Position numbers and translations under genes: made by a program
Part shown: one piece after another, positions 17,689 to 24,853 of the stretch
Layout: every line of letters begins with the position of its first letter
How positions within the stretch are numbered: position 1 is the first letter of the stretch
The notes under the pieces: generated by a model
Seen by the model: only the letters and a program-made list of their open reading frames with translations
Told to the model about the DNA's origin: nothing
Database searches by the model: none
Source of the DNA: an uncultured Prevotellaceae bacterium
Lineage (GTDB): Bacteria > Bacteroidota > Bacteroidia > Bacteroidales > Bacteroidaceae
Direction of reading: 5' to 3'
Length of the DNA stretch: 64,000 bases
NCBI GenBank assembly: GCA_946415365.1
Contig: CAMKSE010000002.1
Coordinates: 266,610 to 330,609 of the forward strand

Positions 17689-17720
17689 CAAAGGTAATGA
17701 TTTCTTTTGAATCCACCAAA
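17689..17720 (-). promoter_or_regulatory. Promoter of the NTF2-like lipoprotein gene
   Basis: On the minus strand, -33 TTTG (17717-17720) and -7 TACCTTTG (17689-17696) have 20 nt spacing. The ATG follows about 31 nt later. Confidence 0.8.
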
Positions 17721-17769
17721 CGTATTGCGATTGTTTTTCGCTGTATTCCCCAGACTTATTCGAGTTATA

Positions 17770-17791
17770 ACTTATTCACTCCTGACATTTA
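17770..17791. repeat. 22-bp repeat, copy 2 (inverted relative to 9909-9930)
   Basis: An exact reverse complement of 9909-9930. It is followed by a G-rich stretch and the A/T palindrome. Confidence 0.9.
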
Positions 17792-17855
17792 GGGTTTGAA
17801 AAGGGGGAAACCATGAAGGAGATGGGTATGAGTAGTCTTATAGGTTAGAAGTTAT

Positions 17856-17907
17856 AATTTATATATTTATTATATATATTATAATATATATAATAAATAT
17901 ATAAATT
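17856..17907. repeat. Perfect 52-bp A/T-only palindrome
   Basis: Every one of the 26 base pairs from the centre (between 17881 and 17882) out to 17856/17907 is complementary; pairing stops at 17855/17908. All bases are A or T. There is no unpaired loop, so the DNA could extrude a cruciform. Confidence 0.97.
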
Positions 17908-17942
17908 CAATGATTAAAGATTGTGATAAACGCTGAAATCAA

Positions 17943-17978
17943 GATGTCAGGATGTCAGGAGTAATAACTGGAATAACT
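17943..17978 (+). repeat. Partial third copy of the 22-bp repeat with tandem GATGTCAG
   Basis: GATGTCAG occurs twice in tandem (17943-17958). The second runs into ATGTCAGGAGT, shared with 9912-9922, followed by AATAACTGGAATAACTT, which matches the downstream part of copy 1 after an 8-nt deletion. Confidence 0.75.
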
Positions 17979-18028
17979 TCTGGATTCAAAAAAAGTTGCT
18001 CTGGAGACAAAAATAATTCGATTTTTTC

Positions 18029-18059
18029 TTGCATAATTCAGGAAAAATTCGTACCTTTG
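18029..18059 (+). promoter_or_regulatory. Promoter of the HU-like gene
   Basis: A -33 TTG (18029-18031) and -7 TACCTTTG (18052-18059) are 20 nt apart. The 15 nt around the -33 (18024-18038) are identical to those of the promoter at 52086. The transcript would carry a leader of about 165 nt. Confidence 0.85.
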
Positions 18060-18228
18060 CACCAGTTACGAAACAGACAAAACGTAGCAAAATTTGCGGC
18101 ATAACTATAGAGAAAATTCTTCTTAGTGCACGAGAAAGTTTTTCATAGGATAACCGCTAAAACTAGGACTAAGGAATAGGTTTTAAGGACGCGGAAAAAT
18201 TTTAACACCCTTAAAATTTAAATTCATT

Positions 18229-18990
18229 ATGGCATTGAAAGTAAAGGCAGTGGAGAGACTGCTGAAGTTTACGAAAGACGAGAATGATCCTGGCGTTTAC
18301 CGCTATGTGATGAAACCCGAGTTGTACACGAGCCTGAGTCAGGCAAAGGTGATCCGTGAGGCAGCCTTGCGCAGCGGCGTGAGCCAGGGCGTGATGAAGG
18401 CCTGTTGGGATGCAGCCGGCGAGGTGATTAAGGCATGGGCGACGGAAGGCCACTCGGTGGCGCTGCCCGGACTGGGAAGCATGCGCTTCGGACTGCGTTC
18501 GAAGAGTGTGGAAAAGGTTGAGGACGTGAAGACCGGACTCATTACCAGCCGCCGCATCATCTTCACGCCTTCGGTTGACCTAAAGGACGAACTGGCATCG
18601 ACCTCTATCATCATCAGCTGCTACGACCGTAACGGCAACGAGGTGAAGCGCGTGACGAGCACCAGCGGCGACGTGGAGGACCCTGAGGGTGACGGTCAGG
18701 AGTCAGGAGACGGCGGCAGTCAGTCACAGTCCGTGACGGCTCCGCAGATCAGCGGAACGACTCCGTTTGCCGAGACTACCTCGGTGAGCATCCAGGCTGA
18801 GCAGGGTGCGGAGATCCGCTACACCACCGACGGCTCGACGCCTACGGCTGAGAGCTCGCTCTACAGCGCAGCCATCACCCTGAGTGACACGGCTACCGTG
18901 AAGGCCATCGCCATCAAGAACGGTCAGAGCAGCGAGGTTGCCTCTAAGACCTTCACCAAGAGTGACGATGACACTGGTGAGAACGACTAA
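18229..18990 (+). CDS. HU-like DNA-binding protein with C-terminal chitobiase-type domain
   Basis: 253 residues. The first 125 form an HU/IHF-like domain (SQAKVIREAALRSGVSQGVM, then GLGSMRFGLRSKSVEKVEDV). An acidic linker (residues about 140-165) leads to a chitobiase/beta-hexosaminidase C-terminal domain with GAEIRYTTDGSTPTAESSLY. This pairing is typical of Bacteroidetes HU-like proteins found with smalltalk and DUF3987 genes. It probably binds DNA; the role of the second domain is unknown. A tandem repeat and smalltalk follow 62 nt downstream. Confidence 0.85.
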   Translation: MALKVKAVERLLKFTKDENDPGVYRYVMKPELYTSLSQAKVIREAALRSGVSQGVMKACWDAAGEVIKAWATEGHSVALPGLGSMRFGLRSKSVEKVEDVKTGLITSRRIIFTPSVDLKDELASTSIIISCYDRNGNEVKRVTSTSGDVEDPEGDGQESGDGGSQSQSVTAPQISGTTPFAETTSVSIQAEQGAEIRYTTDGSTPTAESSLYSAAITLSDTATVKAIAIKNGQSSEVASKTFTKSDDDTGEND

Positions 18991-18992
18991 GT

Positions 18993-19050
18993 CAAATTGA
19001 AGATTGAAAATTGAAAATTGAAAATTAATCAATTGAAAATTGAAAATCGA
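18993..19050 (+). repeat. Tandem ATTGAAAATT-type repeat between HU and smalltalk
   Basis: About five degenerate copies of a 9-10 nt unit fill the gap and end two bases before the smalltalk start. It is A-rich and has no inverted partner nearby. Confidence 0.8.
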
Positions 19051-19052
19051 AG

Positions 19053-19163
19053 ATGACGAAGAAGCGTGTGATTGAGCTGGCGGTGAAGGTGGTAGTAGCC
19101 GCGCTCACAGCGTTCCTCACGGCACTGACAACCACGAGTTGTATGGGTAAGGGTCCGTTCTAG
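19053..19163 (+). CDS. Smalltalk protein (small lipoprotein-like peptide)
   Basis: 36 residues. A KKR start, a hydrophobic stretch VVVAALTAFLTAL, a TTTSC lipobox-like site and the short tail MGKGPF match the Bacteroidetes smalltalk family, normally encoded between an HU-like gene and an amidase. If lipidated, it would resemble the lysis lipoproteins of bacteriocin operons; this is inference. The expected downstream amidase is absent here, and an M15 peptidase sits 9 kb away instead. Confidence 0.85.
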   Translation: MTKKRVIELAVKVVVAALTAFLTALTTTSCMGKGPF

Positions 19164-19525
19164 AGCGTGAACTGTAACTAACGAGAGAGGAGGACTGGCA
19201 GTCTGTAGCTGTCAGCCCTCCTTACTGTGTCTCGTTTACCAACGAATCAGGGGACAGAGGGACATGATTCTTTGCCTCCTTCGTGACACTTGATATATGC
19301 AAAGGTTTACGGACTTTTTTTGAAGATTTCCGGGATAGCCGTGGGGACAGGTACTTGGGTATGACAGAAGTCATCATGACGTCGAAAGAACCAGAAGAAG
19401 AGGATGTGGGTCAGGGGACTCTGATCCCGACGATGTCACGCACACGGGGACTGTCCCCCTGTGAGTTCTAACCCTCGCACACGGGGACAGTCCCCGTGTG
19501 AACATGTACTTTCACATTCATAACT
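19164..19525. other. Gene-free region with hairpin and GGGGACAG elements
   Basis: No convincing gene. A 14-bp imperfect hairpin after smalltalk (19188-19201 with 19209-19222, one mismatch and one G-U) may end its transcript. GGGGACAG occurs at 19250 and 19343. Two palindromic GGGGAC elements lie at 19441-19463 and 19478-19500. A 62-codon frame here has no family and low plausibility. Confidence 0.65.
19441..19500. repeat. Two REP-like palindromes
   Basis: 19478-19500 has perfect 11-nt arms around a single A (arm CACACGGGGAC). 19441-19463 is the same element with one mismatch. They lie just past the stop of the LolA-like gene and could end its transcript. Confidence 0.8.
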
Positions 19526-20194
19526 TTATTTTCTTACAATGACTGCATTTGGATAGTTCTTTGGATCGAACTTGAAGATATCGTCACTCACGCCAAACTT
19601 GATTTTGGTCACTGTCATGGTCATCGACACGCCGCTCTGCTTGGCCTTCATCTCGCGGAAATAGTACTTGTCCTTGTCAATCTTTACCACAACCTTCTTA
19701 GGGTCGTCCTTTTTGACGGGATTGGTGAATGTCAACTCGTAGTACCGCCCGCTGACCTTTACCGTAGCGGTCTTATAATCTTTATCCATATTGAAGTCGA
19801 TGTCGTAGTCGCTTTCGGACTTCTTGGCTGTTTTCTTGATGGTGAGGGTGTCCTTGACTTCCTTGCCTTTCTTCTTGAGGTCGATATGCCGGTAATTCCA
19901 TTCTTGTGTCCCGTCGAAGCCCTCCTCCGTCCTGACTTCCCTGCCTAATACTTTCATGACCATGGTGGCTTTCGACTTTTCGTTTTTCATGGCCACCGTT
20001 GCAGTCATACCCGTTAGTTTTATCACCATACGTGCTTCTATAGTCATCGTCATCTCCAGACCGGCGGGATTTGACATGACTTTTTCGCACTTCCGCATAA
20101 TCTCTTTCACTTGCGGGTCTATCTGTGCCAGCGCATTCATTGTGCCGCAGAGTGTCAGGATAGCGACAAGCATCCAAATTTTCTTCTGTTTCAT
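19526..20194 (-). CDS. LolA-like outer-membrane lipoprotein-sorting family protein
   Basis: 222 residues with a signal peptide (MLVAILTLCGTMNALAQ). The mature part is a beta-rich LolA-like domain: MTMTIEARMVIKLTGMTA, GFDGTQEWNYRHIDLKKKG, SGRYYELTFTN and a C-terminal DDIFKFDPKNYPNAVIVRK. Such proteins bind lipid-like ligands in the periplasm. The ATG at 20194 (MKQKK) is preferred over one 18 nt earlier because it gives a standard signal peptide. It lies downstream of the export operon but is separated from it by a gene relic, so linkage is uncertain. Confidence 0.7.
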   Translation of the reverse strand: MKQKKIWMLVAILTLCGTMNALAQIDPQVKEIMRKCEKVMSNPAGLEMTMTIEARMVIKLTGMTATVAMKNEKSKATMVMKVLGREVRTEEGFDGTQEWNYRHIDLKKKGKEVKDTLTIKKTAKKSESDYDIDFNMDKDYKTATVKVSGRYYELTFTNPVKKDDPKKVVVKIDKDKYYFREMKAKQSGVSMTMTVTKIKFGVSDDIFKFDPKNYPNAVIVRK

Positions 20195-20239
20195 ATTTGT
20201 TATTTTATGCAATCATGGGGACAGGTCGCCTGAATCAAA

Positions 20240-20344
20240 CTATCTGGCGACACGCTTCTGACCATCTTGGATATAGATCCCGTTGTCGGGCTGGGTGTTG
20301 AGCTGACGGCTACGACCGTTAATAATGCCTGTTTCATTGCCGTT
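20240..20344 (-). pseudogene. Relic of a C-terminal segment (secreted-protein tail type)
   Basis: The minus strand reads ILNGNETGIINGRSRQ, then LNTQPDNGIYIQDGQKRVAR and a stop, with no start codon or upstream coding part. The ending GIYIQDGQK is the type found at C-termini of Bacteroidetes secreted proteins; the gene at 55448-56584 ends GIYIQKGKKVIIK. It is in frame with the adaptor gene but separated from it by two stop codons. Confidence 0.55.
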
Positions 20345-20353
20345 AAGTATTTA

Positions 20354-21244
20354 TTACCGATTTGGGTTTATTTGTTTGGAATGTATGTTAGTATCCACAC
20401 TTCCCAATGTAACGATGGCCGACATGCCGGGCATGAGGTGAGGATGGGGCGTGAGCGCGGCTTCCAGATGTATCATGCCGCTCTTTTCCACCACGGGACT
20501 GACAGCAGTGATGCGGGCCTGATGGCGGTCGTCAGGATAGGATATGGGGGTTACGGTGATGACAGTGCCTTTCCCGAATCGCTGCAGTTCGTTTTCAAGT
20601 ATATCGAAGCAGACTTTCAGATGGTCGGTATCCACAATGCGGAACAACGTCTCTCCAGGAACGGCCGTCGCATAGAGAACGGCATCGAGCTGGGTCACCA
20701 CACCTGAGATGGGAGCCTGGATGGTGCAGTAGCTCAACTGATGTTCCATCTGGCGAAGGGCGGCTTTGGCGGTGTTATAGCCACTATTGACACGTGCCAG
20801 TTCCCTGATGGATTCAGGAGCCTGGTCGAAGGCCCCGCGCTTATAGCCCTGACCCATCAGGATGTTCTGGTACTGGTATTCGGCACGCTCCAGTTCCGCA
20901 CGGCCCTTCATGATCTTATCCTCCGTGGATGTCCTGTCAAGCCTGACGACGACCTGGCCTTTGTGTACGCGCTGCCCCATCTCCACACCCAACATGGCGA
21001 TCTGCTCGTTGATGCGGCTGGTGACGGTCACCTCTGAGACAGACTGGATGGTACCCTTGCATGAGAAGGGGGCCGTTGCAGGCTCCGCCTCAGCAGGGGT
21101 TGATACAGGGGCCGCAGCCGGGCTCGTCTCAGACTCGGGACTATCAGCCGGGCTCTGCTGTCCGTTGTGGCAGGCCGTAAGCAATATACCTGCGACAATC
21201 CCCATTAACATTTTCGCCAGTTTTTCCATTGTATATGTAATCAT
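20354..21244 (-). CDS. Periplasmic adaptor (HlyD/RND-type) lipoprotein
   Basis: 296 residues. The lipobox ILLTAC predicts a lipid anchor, followed by a proline/alanine-rich linker. A lipoyl-type domain is visible in two halves: MGQRVHKGQVVVRLDRTSTE and CTIQAPISGVVTQLDAVLYA. A helical hairpin lies between them, and barrel and membrane-proximal domains follow. It would join an inner-membrane pump to TolC. Starts at 21268 (ATG) and 21292 (TTG, overlapping tolC) are also possible; 21244 gives the shortest reasonable n-region. It is the last gene of the export operon. Confidence 0.8.
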   Translation of the reverse strand: MITYTMEKLAKMLMGIVAGILLTACHNGQQSPADSPESETSPAAAPVSTPAEAEPATAPFSCKGTIQSVSEVTVTSRINEQIAMLGVEMGQRVHKGQVVVRLDRTSTEDKIMKGRAELERAEYQYQNILMGQGYKRGAFDQAPESIRELARVNSGYNTAKAALRQMEHQLSYCTIQAPISGVVTQLDAVLYATAVPGETLFRIVDTDHLKVCFDILENELQRFGKGTVITVTPISYPDDRHQARITAVSPVVEKSGMIHLEAALTPHPHLMPGMSAIVTLGSVDTNIHSKQINPNR

Positions 21245-21281
21245 CTTTTTTCGCTTTAGCTCAAGCATATGTGCTCCATTT

Positions 21282-22751
21282 TTACCTCTCAATTTCCCCA
21301 GTTAGTGTCTGCAAGTGGAAAACGGATGTCCAGTATTTCCCGAGTGCTGACAGATATTGTTTGTAAGCGTTGTCGCGGCGGCTCTGTGCCAGCGAGTAGG
21401 TATTGATGTCGCAGAGACCGTTGGCATAGTTCTCGGCATTCATGTCAAACACCTCGTCGGCCATGGCGACAGCTTCGTTGGTACGGTCTAACAACAGCCT
21501 GTAGGTGTTGACGTCGTGCAGGGTCGATGTCACGTCCTCCCTCAGCGTACGCTCCGCCTCGTCGAGTGCACTCTCCTCACGCTCCACCCATGCCTTAGCG
21601 GCTGCATGACGGCTTTTGGCCGCCCCGTGGTCCATCAGGGGCACACTGAGCGTGACAGCCCCTAAAGCATATAGTCTCTGGTCGCGGAAGGCACGGCCTA
21701 ACACATTGTCCACCTGCTGCATACCTACGTTGATGTCGAGAGCAACGTTAACGCCCTTCTCCTTGTATGCCTTCTGCTCCTGATGGCGCGACTCGGTAAG
21801 GGTGGCCATCTGGTGCTGGTAGGCAGGACTGTTGGCCAGGGCCATGTCGATGGCCTGGGCGGTGGTCATGGTGATGCGCTTGGGCTCTCGAGGATACTCG
21901 AGCAGCGTCGCCGGCGACAGACTGTCGGCACAGATTCTCAGGAAGGATGCCAGTTGTGTGCGGGCCACCTCTTCCTCAGTTCGGGCCATAGCCAGCGCGT
22001 TGGCGGCGTTGACGCGCTGCAGCTCCAGTGAGCGCAGTTCTGCCACAGTCACCATCGCGATGCTGGCTTTCTCACGTGCGATGGCACAGAGCGTGTCGGC
22101 TGTCTGCAGGTTGTGCTGGTACATTTCCAACTCCCCTTGAGCGCAAACCAGTCGGAAGAAGCGCCGTGTCACCTCCTCGGCTATGCAGTTCTTGTCGTAT
22201 TCGTGTTGCTGACGGGCTGCTTTCAGCCGCTGGTCTTCGACGGCTTTCTCCCAGCGGTAGGGGTTGTATCCCAAGAGCGTCTGCCGGTAGCCCACCAGGA
22301 TGGGTGCAGCCATGATCTGCCTGGCTTCTGCCGACTGCGAGCTGAAATACTCGCTCCAGACAGCCTGTGAGCCGATATAGGCCTCACCACCCCATCTGAG
22401 CATCTTCTGTGTGAGTCTGACGCTGGCTGCCGCCGACAGATTGTCGTAGTTGCGCAGATAGACATAATCGCGGGAGAGGTCGCTGATCAGACGTGAGTAG
22501 TTGGGTGCCACACGGAGGTCGAGTTGCGGCTTCCGCAAGGCGGTGAACTCATCGTAGTGCAGCTGGTAATAGTCGTACTCGTGCTGGCTCTGGAAGGCGA
22601 TGATCGTACTGTCCTGAGCCTGGCGGATAGCCTGCTCAAGACTCAGTTGCGACTGAGCGTTTGCCTGGCAGATAAACGATGACAGAAGAAGACAGAAGAA
22701 GAGTCTTCTACCTCCCTTTATCTCCCAATATCTTCTTTTATCTTCTTTCAT
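21282..22751 (-). CDS. TolC-family outer-membrane efflux protein
   Basis: 489 residues. A signal peptide (LFFCLLLSSFICQANAQ) is followed by TolC-type helical repeats: SQLSLEQAIRQAQDSTIIAF near the start, a second LAISQ-like repeat TMTTAQAIDMALANSPAYQH mid-way, and long coiled helices. It forms the outer-membrane duct for the exporter. The ATG overlaps the stop of the preceding ABC gene (ATGA). The first 25 codons contain an inverted pair of purine/pyrimidine mini-repeats, and the second arm codes for the signal-peptide core. Confidence 0.85.
   Translation of the reverse strand: MKEDKRRYWEIKGGRRLFFCLLLSSFICQANAQSQLSLEQAIRQAQDSTIIAFQSQHEYDYYQLHYDEFTALRKPQLDLRVAPNYSRLISDLSRDYVYLRNYDNLSAAASVRLTQKMLRWGGEAYIGSQAVWSEYFSSQSAEARQIMAAPILVGYRQTLLGYNPYRWEKAVEDQRLKAARQQHEYDKNCIAEEVTRRFFRLVCAQGELEMYQHNLQTADTLCAIAREKASIAMVTVAELRSLELQRVNAANALAMARTEEEVARTQLASFLRICADSLSPATLLEYPREPKRITMTTAQAIDMALANSPAYQHQMATLTESRHQEQKAYKEKGVNVALDINVGMQQVDNVLGRAFRDQRLYALGAVTLSVPLMDHGAAKSRHAAAKAWVEREESALDEAERTLREDVTSTLHDVNTYRLLLDRTNEAVAMADEVFDMNAENYANGLCDINTYSLAQSRRDNAYKQYLSALGKYWTSVFHLQTLTGEIER
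22679..22751. repeat. Inverted mini-repeat pair at the start of tolC
   Basis: 22679-22703 (AGAAGAAGAC units on the plus strand) and 22729-22751 are imperfect reverse complements, about 18 of 23 positions. On the coding (minus) strand the first arm covers the start codon and n-region, and the second covers the hydrophobic core. Confidence 0.7.
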
Positions 22752-24853
22752 TCTTTCCAATTCCCAATGTTCAATTTATCCTTCACTTCCTCATAAGTGC
22801 CGTCAGCCGCCACATGTCCGTCGCGCAGCACGATGACGCGGTTGCACTGCTTGATGGTGCTCAGGCGGTGGGCAATGACAACGCGCGTACATTTCAGCTT
22901 GGCCAGGCTCTCGGTGACGATATGCTGACTGATATTGTCGAGTGCCGAGGTGGCCTCGTCGAGGAAGAGTATCCTGGGTTTCCTCACCAGAGCCCGCGCG
23001 ATGAGGATGCGCTGCCTTTGTCCGCCCGACACACCTTTACCGTCCACGCTGATGGGTGTGTCCATACCCAACGGCAACTGCTGGATGTCCTTATCGAGTG
23101 CAGCCATACGAGCGGCCTCCCAGGCATCTTCTACCGTCAGCAAGGGGTTGTTGAAGAGGATATTGTCGAGGATGGTGCCCTCAATGAGTTTGCCTTCCTG
23201 AAGACAGATACTGATGCAGAACTGACGGAAACTGCGCAGATTGATCTCTCTGAGGTTATACTGGTCGTAGAAGATGGATCCTGCCTGCGGGTGCTCCAAA
23301 CCGAGCATCAGCCGTATGAGTGTGCTCTTACCACAGCCCGAGGCTCCGACAAGCGCCACGTAGTCGCCGCTTTTGATGCTCAGGTTCAGACCATCGAAAA
23401 GCAAGGGCATTTTATCGGAATAGCGGAACTTCAAGCCCCGTATGTCCACGTTGCCTGAAATATGCTTCACGATGACCGCATCTTTGCGGTCTTCTAATTC
23501 AGCCGACAAAATGGGCCGGCACAGCTGTAGCTCAGGCTGTAGGCGTGCAAGGTCCTTGGTAATGGTCTGCAACTGGTCGACGGCCCCGCAGACGAGTAAC
23601 AATACGGCGCAGTAGGCGATATAGTCTGAGAGCGACAATTGATAGTGCCAGGCTGCCCACATGGTGATAATCATCGGCAGCATCTTCAGACAGTAGTTAA
23701 TGCCGGTCATATAGAAACTGGCCAAAGGCTGATAACCGCCGTTGATATCTGCCGGAGCGTAGGCCATGGCCCACCGCTGGAAGGCACGGAATTCGGCTCC
23801 GCAGGTCTTGATTTTCCCTATGCCAGAGAACAGCGAGAACAATGTGCCGATGAGATGCGAACTGCTGGCATTGACATTCAGCTGGACTTTCCGGGTAAAA
23901 TAGAACTGCAGCGCAATACCGATAAACTGTATCATAATGGCCAAGATACCGAAAAAGAAGAGTGGTCCGCCATAGATGAAGAACTGAATGAACATGACGC
24001 CGGAGAAGAGGAATGTCAATATGGTCGACATGAAACTGGCCGTAAGGGCGGAACTGATGCGCGATACCAACAACACACGGTTGGAAAGATCGCCCGGTGA
24101 GAACGTCTTGATAAAAGTAGCAGGTAGCAGCAGCAGGCGCGACATCATGGCCGTCTGCAGGGCATATTCCACCTTGTCCTTGATGCGTATGACCACCAGG
24201 TTACGGGCCGTCTGCACCATCATCAATCCGACGCTCGCTCCGAAAAGCAGCGTTGCGACAGGCATGATCTGGAAGGCGTCGCCGGAGGGGATAATCTCAG
24301 AGAAGATCAGTTTACAGACATGTGGCGAGAACATGGTCAGGAGTATGACACCCATACAAGCCAAAAAGCTATAGATCGCATCATAGACACTCAGTCTGTC
24401 CATCGCATAGTGCATCACTCTCTTCGTTGTCAATTTGTTCCGGGGAAGGGGATAGCAGAGCGTCAAAGCCTCATGCTTCAGCAGTTCGGTATTATGCTTG
24501 ATCCTGATGATCCTGCCTGTCTTCGGATGTGTGAAGGAATAGCTCGTGAAACCGGGAATGAGTAGCACGGGGGTGTCATCTTCGGCCAGGAATCCCATCA
24601 TCTTGCCCGAACACCGGTTCCACCAACCGTCGGTCAGCGTTATGTTACGGAAGAAGATGTTCTTGGCGTTGAGGAACGACTCCACATCGTCAATGCTTGA
24701 TGGTATCTCCTCCGTTAACTTCATCTGCTTCCACACCTTGCGGTCGACCATGGAGCGGAAGATGTCCTGCGTCCTGCTCATGGCCTGACGGTCACCGTCC
24801 AAACGACGGGCTAACTGCTCGAGAAACGGATTGTTGATCATGGCATCAGGCAT
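22748..24853 (-). CDS. NHLM/NHLP-type bacteriocin export ABC protein, ABC2 type
   Basis: 701 residues. An N-terminal cytoplasmic domain of about 160 residues is characteristic of the ABC2 subunit (FRNITLTDGWWNRCSGKMMG, then PVLLIPGFTSYSFTHPKTGR). Six membrane segments follow, then an ATPase with Walker A GASGCGKST, signature VSGGQRQR and Walker B ILFLDEATSALD. NHLM systems export peptides with nitrile-hydratase-like leaders. The gene overlaps ABC1 by 8 nt and tolC by 4 nt. Confidence 0.85.
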   Translation of the reverse strand: MPDAMINNPFLEQLARRLDGDRQAMSRTQDIFRSMVDRKVWKQMKLTEEIPSSIDDVESFLNAKNIFFRNITLTDGWWNRCSGKMMGFLAEDDTPVLLIPGFTSYSFTHPKTGRIIRIKHNTELLKHEALTLCYPLPRNKLTTKRVMHYAMDRLSVYDAIYSFLACMGVILLTMFSPHVCKLIFSEIIPSGDAFQIMPVATLLFGASVGLMMVQTARNLVVIRIKDKVEYALQTAMMSRLLLLPATFIKTFSPGDLSNRVLLVSRISSALTASFMSTILTFLFSGVMFIQFFIYGGPLFFFGILAIMIQFIGIALQFYFTRKVQLNVNASSSHLIGTLFSLFSGIGKIKTCGAEFRAFQRWAMAYAPADINGGYQPLASFYMTGINYCLKMLPMIITMWAAWHYQLSLSDYIAYCAVLLLVCGAVDQLQTITKDLARLQPELQLCRPILSAELEDRKDAVIVKHISGNVDIRGLKFRYSDKMPLLFDGLNLSIKSGDYVALVGASGCGKSTLIRLMLGLEHPQAGSIFYDQYNLREINLRSFRQFCISICLQEGKLIEGTILDNILFNNPLLTVEDAWEAARMAALDKDIQQLPLGMDTPISVDGKGVSGGQRQRILIARALVRKPRILFLDEATSALDNISQHIVTESLAKLKCTRVVIAHRLSTIKQCNRVIVLRDGHVAADGTYEEVKDKLNIGNWKE

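Larger units (their letters stand above)
17658..18228. other. Gene-free control region of the accessory island
   Basis: There is no coding sequence here. In order it holds the promoter of the lipoprotein gene, the inverted copy of the 22-bp repeat (17770-17791), a 52-bp A/T palindrome (17856-17907), a tandem GATGTCAG pair running into a third repeat copy (17943-17978), the HU promoter (18029-18059) and a leader of about 165 nt before the HU ATG. The two outer repeat copies are in opposite orientations around the palindrome. Confidence 0.75.

Noticed and set aside
19283..19471. 62-codon frame downstream of smalltalk
   Set aside because: It runs through GGGGACAG repeat elements, has no promoter or export signal, and no family resemblance.
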